DNA of 39,594 nucleotides from MGIIb-O2 sp964003245. Lineage in GTDB: Archaea > Thermoplasmatota > Poseidoniia > Poseidoniales > Thalassarchaeaceae. How positions within the stretch are numbered: position 1 is the first letter of the stretch; each line of letters starts with the position of its first letter. The stretch covers positions 1-39,594 of the forward strand of contig CAXFIU010000011.1 in the NCBI GenBank assembly GCA_964003245.1, read 5' to 3'. The notes under the pieces were generated by a model. That model had not been told where the DNA came from, ran no database searches, and saw nothing but the letters and a program-made list of their open reading frames with translations. Of this stretch, positions 8,601 through 15,220 are shown piece by piece. Position numbers and translations under genes: made by a program.

Positions 8601-11553
8601 AACCAGCATGACGAAGCATTACGGTGAATACAGTGGCAAATTGTTCACAGGACCCCTCTTGAGTATTATTTAAGATGTAATGAGTTAGATCGCTTTCGGT
8701 TTCTGAAAAGAAGTTAGGAATTACAGGGTCATTGTTCCTAAGGAATGTAGTAGTATTATTGCCGTTGATCAGGAAATTCTGTATCGCTTCTACTTTTTCC
8801 CATGCAGAAAATGCACCAGATTCACTTAGAACTGCCTGTGTGATAGATAATGGAACTTCACTTTGCCTATCTAAATATGATTGTGGCAAATCTTTACCAT
8901 AATTACTTCCAAGGAATGCAGTTGTATTTTCTCTAACTTGAGGGCCAAAGAAAACATCAGGGCTACTAACAGACACTTGATCAACTGATAAAAATGAGAC
9001 TCCGATGTCTCTGGTATAATTTGAGAAGTTTAATATCGCTCCCGAATCGCTCCACGAGGTCCAATTAACAGTATTATAGGGTACAATTAATTCTCCGCCA
9101 GGTCCAATCTCAGCACCAGGGGAGTATGTTATTGTCCAGTCATTTGTACTATTCCCTATCCAAAACGATTCATGTGCAACTCCCTGCATAGATCCTATGT
9201 CGAAAATAATTGGAGTACCCCCCACTAAACTACTATTCACTCCAAAGGAAATACCCGTGTAGTAGTCATAAGTGTGCCACCGCCAATAATTTGTAATATT
9301 CAAGTCCACACTAGTAGAATTTTCAGCAGTAAACATCAACATATTAGGATTAATATCGTCACTTGGATCCCATGGATTACTAACAGAACCATTACAATCC
9401 AATGACCAAAAGTCAGGCCCGCATTCATCACCATCTGGAACCCCTCCACCATCAGTATCAGGATTCAACCAATCTAGTCCTATCGCCTGTTCAATAGTAT
9501 CTGGTATACCATCACCATCAGTATCTATCGGATTCAAATCATCTTCAGAGTTATTTTGAGGATTTGTTCCGTCAAGATATTCTTGCCCATCAGTAACTCC
9601 TCCATCATCTGTGTCTGCATCATCCCACAAAGTGAAGTATGTATCAACAGTTCCATTTCCACCGAAACCGTATATTAAATCGCAACCAGTAGTATTTTCA
9701 AAATAATTATTCAAACCATCCTCATCTGTATCGAGAAGATTACTACAAGGCTCACTAGGATCTGTTTGATTAAGAATCTCAGATAAATCATCTACTCCAT
9801 CGCCATCAGTATCAACTAGATTTGGATTAGTAGGCTGGCCCCACGTTGCAAGAAGTTCTTCCCAATCTGCTAAACCGTCGCCATCTGTATCAAAATAGTC
9901 GTCATCACAATGTGGTTCACTAGGAGCTGGTGAGGCATCCCAACACCAAGAATTATTGGTGAATAAAACAGAAATTGCTGTTGCTGGCAGAGGCACATCA
10001 ACATCTCTCAACTCATTACCATCAATAGAACCATATCGGAATCCTATGGTAGAACCATTTGTCAACTCATAATATGCCATAGGGAATGAGTCTTGTCTCC
10101 AATCAGAAGGTTCTGGATCTAAATTATCAGTTGAATTAAGTTCTAAAGATAATGAAGGAGCATCCCAGCTAATTATTGATTTCTCGATAATGATTTCACT
10201 AACACATGGATCCGTCTGGTGCCCAATAGCAAGTTCATCACCATCATTTACTCCTCCTCCATCAGTATCTGCAATATCCCATCTAGTGCATGTTAAATTT
10301 TCTTCCCAATTATCAATACCATCGTTATCGAAATCGCCCACGTCCTCAATTCTAGTAGGGTCGGTTTCATTTAAGTCTACAATCCCATTCCCATTGATAT
10401 CTTCTTCGCCATCATCAAATTGGTCACCATCAGTATTGTTATTTCTAGGGTCAGATGCTAGAGGAGGATCACCATATGCAGCGTTTACTTCGACACCATC
10501 ACTAATACCATCTCCATCGGTATCAACAGCTGTAGGATCAGTCAGAAGGATTAGAGCCTCATAAGAATCATTCAATCCATCTCCGTCTGTATCATTGTTA
10601 TTTGGATCTGTTTGAGTTATTGAATCAACCTCTGCTGTAAATATCGCACATCCTCCAGGGCCTAGGCCCAAAACAGGATTACAAGGTGATTCTGTAGCAG
10701 TCATATTATTCGGCCCGGGTCTAAAATATTGAGTGGGAGGAGTGGTGCTTCCATTTCTAGTACCCCAAGTAGGATTGACATATTCGTAGAGATTGATTAG
10801 TCCGTCACCATCAGGGTCTCCGTAAGTACCATCAAGATTAGAGGCAGAAGTTGGATCTAAGTTATTTGCAACTTCCCAACCATCTGGCATACCATCTCCA
10901 TCAGTATCCCAGCCATCGGGATCTTCATCAATCAGGCCGTCTCCATCATCGTCGTCGCTTGAACAATCTGCATCACCGTCATTATCTGGATCGAAATTAT
11001 CAACTAATCCATCTTTATCATCATCAAAGGTGTTGAAACAAATGTTGCCCACTGGGTCTTCATCGAAGCCATCAGAACCTGTTCCTTGGATAAACTGCAT
11101 TGCACTTTCTTCATCCCATTGCCTTACAGGCACTGTTCCATTCCACCATACTCCTTGATCAAGTACATTCGCAGTTGCAGGATCGTCCCAATTCGCCGGT
11201 ATTCCGTAAAGATATTCATTCAAATTTGTATATGCGTCACCATCGGGATCGCCGACAGAACCATTGATTCCAGTAGGAGATAATGGATCTAATCCATATT
11301 GCCATTCCCATCCATCGGGAAGTCCGTCATTGTCACTATCCCAATCTTGTGGCTGAGTATTAATAATGAACTCTAAACCATAAGTTAAACCATCACCATC
11401 ATCATCAGATGATGCTAGAGCTTCCCAACTTCCAAACTCAATAGCTGAATATGAAGCTAGTAACATAATCAAAGTGAATAAACATGCAGATCGACGTTTG
11501 CTAAGTAGTTCTCTATTAGCAGGAATTACTGAAACACTCTGCAAACTAGTCAC
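2590..11553 (-). CDS. Giant cell-surface protein: Ca-binding repeats, transglutaminase-like domain, Ig-like stalk, TM anchor, DUF4129-like tail
   Basis: Protein of 2987 residues. A hydrophobic signal segment (about 24-45) is followed by about twenty acidic DxDxDG thrombospondin-type-3-like repeats (48-732), then a transglutaminase-like (TGc) domain (about 890-1050, GSCEQFATVF with C969). A very long stalk of Ig-like beta modules with many N-x-S/T sequons runs from about 1050 to 2820. One TM helix (about 2833-2853), an RRR stop-transfer and a cytoplasmic tail resembling DUF4129 (about 2865-2960, ending in an EARYSSH-type motif) complete it. TGc plus DUF4129 is the pairing seen in TgpA-type bacterial proteins. 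The usual HAWVEV histidine is Thr here (T1012). The frame begins at a GTG (11551-11553); a TTG at 11542-11544 is placed better behind GAGGTGA. Function is unknown, perhaps adhesion or surface-protein processing. Confidence 0.88.
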   Translation of the reverse strand: MTSLQSVSVIPANRELLSKRRSACLFTLIMLLASYSAIEFGSWEALASSDDDGDGLTYGLEFIINTQPQDWDSDNDGLPDGWEWQYGLDPLSPTGINGSVGDPDGDAYTNLNEYLYGIPANWDDPATANVLDQGVWWNGTVPVRQWDEESAMQFIQGTGSDGFDEDPVGNICFNTFDDDKDGLVDNFDPDNDGDADCSSDDDDGDGLIDEDPDGWDTDGDGMPDGWEVANNLDPTSASNLDGTYGDPDGDGLINLYEYVNPTWGTRNGSTTPPTQYFRPGPNNMTATESPCNPVLGLGPGGCAIFTAEVDSITQTDPNNNDTDGDGLNDSYEALILLTDPTAVDTDGDGISDGVEVNAAYGDPPLASDPRNNNTDGDQFDDGEEDINGNGIVDLNETDPTRIEDVGDFDNDGIDNWEENLTCTRWDIADTDGGGVNDGDELAIGHQTDPCVSEIIIEKSIISWDAPSLSLELNSTDNLDPEPSDWRQDSFPMAYYELTNGSTIGFRYGSIDGNELRDVDVPLPATAISVLFTNNSWCWDASPAPSEPHCDDDYFDTDGDGLADWEELLATWGQPTNPNLVDTDGDGVDDLSEILNQTDPSEPCSNLLDTDEDGLNNYFENTTGCDLIYGFGGNGTVDTYFTLWDDADTDDGGVTDGQEYLDGTNPQNNSEDDLNPIDTDGDGIPDTIEQAIGLDWLNPDTDGGGVPDGDECGPDFWSLDCNGSVSNPWDPSDDINPNMLMFTAENSTSVDLNITNYWRWHTYDYYTGISFGVNSSLVGGTPIIFDIGSMQGVAHESFWIGNSTNDWTITYSPGAEIGPGGELIVPYNTVNWTSWSDSGAILNFSNYTRDIGVSFLSVDQVSVSSPDVFFGPQVRENTTAFLGSNYGKDLPQSYLDRQSEVPLSITQAVLSESGAFSAWEKVEAIQNFLINGNNTTTFLRNNDPVIPNFFSETESDLTHYILNNTQEGSCEQFATVFTVMLRHAGFASRKVTGFSGGDWNGKSYEVYGSDFTTWVEVQMQTNQNQGNVTLGWVPFEACPPQNLLEVVDEEWGPNTFDRDLSGGDIWLNGTLRFVDNLTLAENVSLNLYLVKDNETDFVPGSAAKSEHLVASGSTDLNGTFALSGKPLLPTIPGYGALVLQVFEKAYVGSQGISFTWRMNITDDANTSFSSPPPIDQPMLGVGVNSSITGYLKLENPPYPDVSLIDNLQVILNYTTSIDGPVSQISNVGTGGYYEFNVIISESEPLGLINASISFLGWHQNDLNNATNPSYHIRPHTDNFMFNITPAPNLTVSLEGSDLNNTFLDIDSLIFLNGTVLSFGDTPEALNGTLYLQMRRASVSGPYQTLKTWYLNDSDWTTSPGQFNVSWLFSADNVSISSGPVEVKIQFDAEGLFANDQVNYLTEHGIRSNITFFYELVPQSRGNQASVEIILTDHTNTSLSSFSGSYNLDFNGTSVWNISDPETPRITPVWVPEATAPAGDYTWVLNFSGSTWLNPASIIDVVRIQGQSNAIVNLGSEWTPRGTSNWVSGFAQDRNLGTPVIGNNSSVTVQLLVPSDLPPLPDGSPAPDTVIRLGGGFINPLNGEYNISFFMPGEISSGVYELRVFLDYTINPPSGGEYYKVSDADSVDAGIQTEMVVVSTPPSLIVIAGETMIINATITDIADGSPLVDISADVIFDSGGPLEQTLQSGLTLNDGIVSFNPIIPANTPPGFYNVSIIAPDDLLDNLTDSGAGRWLGNQSTSNLTVQVSSSINLDPFPSEVTAGSTFSISGQVLDAVDSNRTVDGPMAVEVFFLNDLSETLVANHITSNNGSFNITVPTDPLGDGVSSGIKTVVVSVVEGSTPFYLTGTGNDTILVRGVTTFIDKNPIINTVAERGSNVTLTARIVESSNGDLPLQGLDVSAIFHDTWLPEVNSSSQGLVNFTFFIPDTHPLGQIDAIFYFNGSNTLHGTLTLISTITVRSSTLITVDNITDNPAAGEIFNVSGTLTSSNGSAIIDRQGNTLAPSLIFEIDGEDDTFTVMSSNVELDGSWSATIRLDLTFPRGTHNITATFTPNVNYYQSSTGTGIFDSRGYSLLTIVSPLDLDPDSRIVRGEEMNISLSLIDNSALPVGAALISVIIDGLIVSNVTTDSFGLANASIFVDSNRVAGPMEINVIFSGIEGTTGLVGDESVTRVVVLAPTVIEITDITGSSIAGESVTFHGTLLDEHGQLLIEDGINSGGVIHLSIDGVDVGAIYTTLSNSSTGNWTITYEIPLNTNFGAHEVKADFFGGFTWVDPMGQGDSLNPEYYLPSFSSSIFNVTQTSQVVLTTPPGEIDRNQLLVIEGMLTDGAGRALPNRALSVYMNDQLLTGLNVDSAGNFSLFIPVPSDMPLGPRIVKIIFEGEEFILSSNSSSVFIVYSSTEVFISQPNPVAVGDNLVLQGNVKDNLPNGYLSNHSLEVFIDGVLIGITSSNEEGDWSLNWVVSEFLDVGVHTITVKAPQQGYYREGVVESNLTIAYHSGITLQVDSSIVTRGGQWNFTGRLYDADSDGLPGLDGREIIIYLDGEEIGRTSTIGNGFYEFEHLLGYSIDRGQHDILVEFTGETYYLPVSYNMSVYVRSDIEIEILWVSETIIRSDVEHPIKIEGRILEIGGGGNVIEDMLVTLHWLSDGPENANLQWDEATGHFRIQSNAHYPMPPGPIDLIVKVESDSSRYLNGGSEDLSVAIMVPVNFKFTPENIKLDKDVRIIRGTVNVTSTDSLDPVANISMSASLINSSSGQTHFRVIEMTDEDGLFTYEFKSIEGLPTLWDRDFWGELSINFYTDSLFIDPSNRTWLATQQNQDPHVTIEYEVTEESSILQSLLYGSIVLIILIGMLGSGLYYQRRRSAAIDELAGIFSYTAELLAAGDEFREAIYNCYESLCQILMRRGFLRRDFETVREFEIAIRSALPISEQSLVSLDRIFEEARYSSHVLGEGHRQNAQIALNSVLQEIDQLQDIPVRDDYVSMDDEELTK
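9358..11412 (-). repeat. Array of about 20 DxDxDG calcium-binding-type repeats within the giant surface protein
   Basis: Coding repeat region, residues about 48-732. It holds roughly twenty irregularly spaced acidic motifs of the form DTDGDGLxD, DPDGDGLIN, DNDGLPDG and DTDGGGVxDGDE, often followed by a 'WE.....DP' continuation as in thrombospondin type 3 and OmpA-associated repeats. On the plus strand this shows as recurring 'ccatcaccatcagtatc'-like words. The unit spacing varies from about 15 to 60 residues, so this is a protein-level repeat and not a DNA tandem array. Motifs of this kind bind Ca2+ in known proteins, which suits a marine surface location. Confidence 0.85.
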
Positions 11554-11622
11554 CTCTAATGTTGATGGCGCTTAATAGAGGTCTTAAGAAGAATGGAGCG
11601 TTGTTCGGACGAGTCGAGAGAA
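11554..11622. promoter_or_regulatory. Short gap between the two large surface-protein genes
   Basis: 69 bases between two minus-strand genes. The only clear signal is GAGGTGA (reading on the minus strand) abutting the start region of the 2987-residue gene, a good ribosome-binding site for the TTG at 11542-11544. I see no convincing TATA box, so the two genes may be co-transcribed. Confidence 0.35.
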
Positions 11623-14589
11623 TCATACAAGTTCTATATCGTCATCATCGTAACGATTAGAGTCGGGAGAATGTTCAATTGCCGGAGTTAATTCTTCAGA
11701 TTCAGGTTCTGAATAGTCGTCTTCATCATCATCTTCATCATCTCGATTCATAGACTCAATTAGTGCCATGTGACTGGCCCATCTGCGGCGATTCATACTA
11801 CTTTGGAAACCTGCAATAATCAGTAAAAATCCGACAACTAGGACAATTATAGTTAATGGACGCGGATGACTAATTTCATTTATTACAATATCAATTACAT
11901 TCCCCAAGTCTACAGTCATTATAACTGTCTTCTTAGCAGTATAGTCATCAGACCAACTCTGACTAGTATCTAAAGTACCATCTATAACATAAGCTAATGG
12001 CATAGCAGTAACTAGAACTGGAACTTTATCACCATTATTCGCATCGGAAGGAACGAATACCTTGAGATTGAAACTCAGTTCTTCATATGCACCCAATTGA
12101 ATAAATGTTGAGCCTGACGGACCTTCGATTTCTGCGGTCCAGCCTTGTTCACTTACATCCGCATCCAATAGAATAGTCATTTCAGTATTTCCTTCATTTT
12201 TGACTTTCATCTGAATAGAATAATCTTCCCCTGGGAGTAATTTTCTATCTTGAGTAACTTGAACGATCTCTAAGTTAGGCATGTCTGAAGCAATTTCAAA
12301 TGTTATTGGTAGGTCGAAATATCTTGGATCAGATTCTTCTGTATCTTCAATTATTCGGAGATAAATTGTATGATTTCCTTGTTCAACTTGAGTAGTGAGT
12401 GTAACAGTGATAAATACTTCAATAAAACCTCCAGGACTTAATGAAACACGAGGGACGGCTTCATTATTTTCATCTTCAATTCTAAACTGCCACTGACCAT
12501 AGATTGTACTAATGTCCAAATTCTCTTGTAAAGTAGCAGGATTCTGAATTCTCCACCAAAGTGCCGTATCTCCGGAGTTTGCACTGCTAGTAATTCTAGC
12601 TCTCAAATCAACAACAGCATTTCCAGAACCGGGTGAACAAAGTGAAACCTCAATCTGACCCAATGGTGAACCGTCACAATCTTGCGATACTTCGGCTCTA
12701 ATACCAAATGTCCTTTGAATAGTGAATATTATTGTGCTTCTAAGTGATGAATTACCTGAACTAGTAACTTCAATTTCTATAGTTCCTAAATCATCATCTG
12801 CTCGGTCATTGGATGGTTTGATATTAAGCAACAATACTTGAGTCGCGTGTCTTTCTAAGAAAGATGAATGGAATGTTCCGTCACCCACATCTTCCAGTAT
12901 TCTTTCGCCTGTGTCATTATCATATACTTGAATAATAGATTTTGATCTTTTCAATACATCTATACGGAACATATCTGCATCAAATCCAGTATTGAATATT
13001 TCTAGTAAGAATGGTGTAAACTCTCCATACTCTACATACCTAGGTATTGTATTATCGATATCATCAGGACGAGTAGAGTTGGCTATAGGCAACTCATGGT
13101 CTTCATCCCAGACTGAAACTGCTGGAGGTTGAAATACATCAATTTTCTCTAATATAACATTCAGAGTGTCTTGGTGGACAACAGTTTGAACACCATTAAC
13201 CTCTGCTTCTGCGACTGCACGAATATCTATACTACTAGGTGTACCAGTCAAGTCATTAGGTGCTTGCAGTGTAAGAATAGGATTCAATATGTCACCACCG
13301 GCATCCAACGAATAAATACTAGAATCCGAATCGAATTCTATTAACCAAGAACTACCAAGATTAGTCATAACTTCAAGTTCAACCGACATAGACTTGGTTG
13401 AATCTCCTCTATGAACTAATTGAAGTGGGATTGGTGTTATTTCTCCTGGTGCGATATATTCGGTTTGCCTATCCATCCCATGATTTATAGAAACACCAAA
13501 TTGGTGCATTTCAACAGGCTGGTGCTCAATCAGAACTAAGTTGCCCTGTATGTCAGTGACCTCTAATTCTACAGTATATTCTCCCGCTGGTACTCCTCCA
13601 GGATATGTCCAAGAATAATGTCCAAATATTCCTTCGTTGGTATCATCTATATCAGGGTCATCGTCACTAATTTCCTTATCAATTCTATAATTGCCTAAAG
13701 AATCTCTTAGTAATAATCTGACACTATCTATATCATACCTGCCAAAGGCACTTTTAACATCAAAAGTAAATTGCATTAATCTTTGATCGATAATATCGTT
13801 GGGATACCATTCTAATACAGGCCCCTCAGAAAGTTCATCCCCATCTCTTTGCAAATATACAATGCTGTTAGATATTGCATTTGTTTCAACTTCGATTTCT
13901 GAATGACGATTAGACTCCCCGTCTATCTCGTTCCATGCAACTTCTGCGGTACATGTAGAACCGAATGGCCCACCGCTACTGTCGCAACCAGACATTTCTG
14001 CAGAAATTGTAATCTCAATAGTTTCATCCTCTAATACCATGAATGAACTAGTAGAACCGAGATCTACTTCAAATTCCTCATGGTCGAAATTGCAACTATT
14101 ACCGATTCCAGTATTACATGCATCCGCACTCCACTCCGCTTGTCCAATTGATGACCCCCCGGCCCTTACATTAATTGTCCAATCAACTGATGAGCCGCTG
14201 GGCCCTACAGCTTTCAAAAACAAATCAAGCGGAAGATAGTAACTTCCAGAGCCAGAACCTTGGTTAGGTCGACCAAATATCTCTATCGACGACAATAATT
14301 CTTGACTGATAAATTCTATTGTTTCATCCAATGCACTGGCTGTCTCTTGGCCACCAGAATCGGGAATTTTTGTAGTTATTAGCCCATCACCATCAGTAGT
14401 TGAATCGGCAGATGCCAAATAGAGCGTGTAAAGTTCAATTGTTTCCTCAGTATTACTTGAAATTGGACTTTCATGTAACTCCAAATTAGATACTTGAGAA
14501 GAATACAAAGGAGTTAACATTAGGAATGTTAGAAAAATGGCAATACGGGCGGTTTTGAGACCTCCCCGCGGTTTCCTAGTCACTTTCAC
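11623..14589 (-). CDS. Secreted, membrane-anchored surface protein with an acidic cytoplasmic tail
   Basis: Protein of 988 residues starting at a GTG (14587-14589); a second GTG two codons later is equally possible. The frame stays open to 14793, but that extension is the antisense of tRNA-Leu (the false peptide GVGFEPTKALPPELKSG) and should be dropped. An arginine/lysine-rich n-region and a hydrophobic run, IAIFLTFLMLTPLYSS, form a signal peptide. The ectodomain is rich in beta-strand patterns. Near the C terminus lies a NEW3/CARDB-like module with 'VKNEGNTEMTI'. A TM helix (LTIIVLVVGFLLIIAGF) then leads to an NRRR stop-transfer and a strongly acidic tail of about 45 residues with runs of D and E. 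It lies upstream of the giant protein on the same strand, so joint expression is likely. Specific function not recognised. Confidence 0.85.
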   Translation of the reverse strand: MKVTRKPRGGLKTARIAIFLTFLMLTPLYSSQVSNLELHESPISSNTEETIELYTLYLASADSTTDGDGLITTKIPDSGGQETASALDETIEFISQELLSSIEIFGRPNQGSGSGSYYLPLDLFLKAVGPSGSSVDWTINVRAGGSSIGQAEWSADACNTGIGNSCNFDHEEFEVDLGSTSSFMVLEDETIEITISAEMSGCDSSGGPFGSTCTAEVAWNEIDGESNRHSEIEVETNAISNSIVYLQRDGDELSEGPVLEWYPNDIIDQRLMQFTFDVKSAFGRYDIDSVRLLLRDSLGNYRIDKEISDDDPDIDDTNEGIFGHYSWTYPGGVPAGEYTVELEVTDIQGNLVLIEHQPVEMHQFGVSINHGMDRQTEYIAPGEITPIPLQLVHRGDSTKSMSVELEVMTNLGSSWLIEFDSDSSIYSLDAGGDILNPILTLQAPNDLTGTPSSIDIRAVAEAEVNGVQTVVHQDTLNVILEKIDVFQPPAVSVWDEDHELPIANSTRPDDIDNTIPRYVEYGEFTPFLLEIFNTGFDADMFRIDVLKRSKSIIQVYDNDTGERILEDVGDGTFHSSFLERHATQVLLLNIKPSNDRADDDLGTIEIEVTSSGNSSLRSTIIFTIQRTFGIRAEVSQDCDGSPLGQIEVSLCSPGSGNAVVDLRARITSSANSGDTALWWRIQNPATLQENLDISTIYGQWQFRIEDENNEAVPRVSLSPGGFIEVFITVTLTTQVEQGNHTIYLRIIEDTEESDPRYFDLPITFEIASDMPNLEIVQVTQDRKLLPGEDYSIQMKVKNEGNTEMTILLDADVSEQGWTAEIEGPSGSTFIQLGAYEELSFNLKVFVPSDANNGDKVPVLVTAMPLAYVIDGTLDTSQSWSDDYTAKKTVIMTVDLGNVIDIVINEISHPRPLTIIVLVVGFLLIIAGFQSSMNRRRWASHMALIESMNRDDEDDDEDDYSEPESEELTPAIEHSPDSNRYDDDDIELV

Positions 14590-14707
14590 GGTTCTCGGCT
14601 GTTCACAGGGTGTTAAAGAGTTCTCATCATAAGTTCCCCATATGCATCTATTTTCGGGACATATTAGGGCCGCGCGATTCAAGACTAAGTTCGTACGCCC
14701 GTGGACC
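14590..14707. promoter_or_regulatory. Divergent intergenic region between surface-protein gene and tRNA-Leu
   Basis: 118 bases separating a minus-strand protein gene from the plus-strand tRNA. An AT-rich word, CATATTA (about 14659-14665), could be the TATA element for the tRNA, lying 43-49 bases upstream of the mature 5' end. On the minus strand ACTTATGAT lies roughly 45 bases before the GTG start. Both are pattern-based guesses. Confidence 0.3.
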
Positions 14708-14792
14708 GCAGGGGTACCCGAGTGGTCAAAGGGGCCGGACTTAAGCTCCGGTGGCAAGGCCTTCGTGGGTTCGAATCCCACCCCCTGCACCA
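14708..14792 (+). tRNA. tRNA-Leu (anticodon UAA), CCA encoded
   Basis: Class II tRNA that folds by eye. The acceptor stem is GCAGGGG (14708-14714) with CCCCTGC (14782-14788), discriminator A at 14789 and genomically encoded CCA at 14790-14792. The D-arm is followed by an anticodon stem CCGGA/TCCGG closing the loop CTTAAGC, so the anticodon is TAA and it reads UUA/UUG leucine codons. A long variable arm (TGGCAAGGCCTTCG), typical of tRNA-Leu, precedes the T arm GTGGG-TTCGAAT-CCCAC. There is no intron in the anticodon loop. Confidence 0.97.
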
Positions 14793-14814
14793 TTAAGAAA
14801 AAACAATTAGAAAA

Positions 14815-15216
14815 TTACTTTATTTTAGTCATTGAGCAACCTAATCTGCCGTCTCCATCTAAGACATCTAACTTGGTTATAACTACTGATGCCGCCTTTA
14901 CACTAGTTGGAATAGATATTTCTTCCAATAAACGATTTGCTAATGTTTCAAGAAGAGAAAAACGGCCTAATGACAAAACATTCTCTAAAGAAGTTATGAG
15001 ATATTCATAATTCAAAACTTCATTTAGATTATCATTAAGAGGTTTTTGAACTTCTGACATTATGACGTAGATGTCAAATCTGATTTTTTGGGGGTTACCA
15101 ATCTCGAAATCATGAACTCCAATATCAACATCCCTGACTATATCTTCTAGAAATAATGTTGTGACTCCGTTATAAGAAGCCAATAAATTAGCTATCGCAT
15201 CTTTGTGGGAGGTCAT
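14815..15216 (-). CDS. folB: Dihydroneopterin aldolase (FolB family)
   Basis: FolB converts 7,8-dihydroneopterin to 6-hydroxymethyl-dihydropterin plus glycolaldehyde in folate/pterin synthesis and often also epimerises to dihydromonapterin. This 133-residue protein is of normal length and shows IGVHDFE (with the family's pterin-binding Glu), a paired-strand QKIRFDIYV, VLNYEYLITS, SLGRFSLLETLANRLLEEI and a C-terminal VVITK holding the likely catalytic Lys. The frame is open to a TTG at 15234, but the ATG at 15214-15216 is favoured. It lies four bases after the SDR stop and is preceded by a GAGTGA ribosome-binding site. Co-transcription with the PTR1-like SDR supports a pterin role. This is the bacterial-type enzyme, not the MptD aldolase of methanogens. 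Confidence 0.85.
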   Translation of the reverse strand: MTSHKDAIANLLASYNGVTTLFLEDIVRDVDIGVHDFEIGNPQKIRFDIYVIMSEVQKPLNDNLNEVLNYEYLITSLENVLSLGRFSLLETLANRLLEEISIPTSVKAASVVITKLDVLDGDGRLGCSMTKIK

Positions 15217-15220
15217 AATA

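Noticed and set aside
10190..10564. Plus-strand 124-codon frame opposite the Ca-binding repeats
   Set aside because: Antisense of the acidic repeats gives a Ser/Pro-rich low-complexity peptide; a shadow of the real gene.
10658..10669. 12-bp perfect palindrome GGGCCTAGGCCC inside the giant protein gene
   Set aside because: Encodes a Gly-Leu-Gly-Pro-Gly stretch and arises easily from such codons; isolated, with no partner copy seen.
9358..11412. Recurring 'ccatcagtatc'-like words that could be taken for a DNA repeat or CRISPR-like array
   Set aside because: They are in frame, variable in spacing and spell DTDGDG-type protein motifs on the minus strand; there are no fixed-length spacers.
14642..15010. 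Plus-strand frame running through tRNA-Leu into the folB region (122 codons)
   Set aside because: It is made of tRNA sequence and the antisense of folB, with no protein-like composition.
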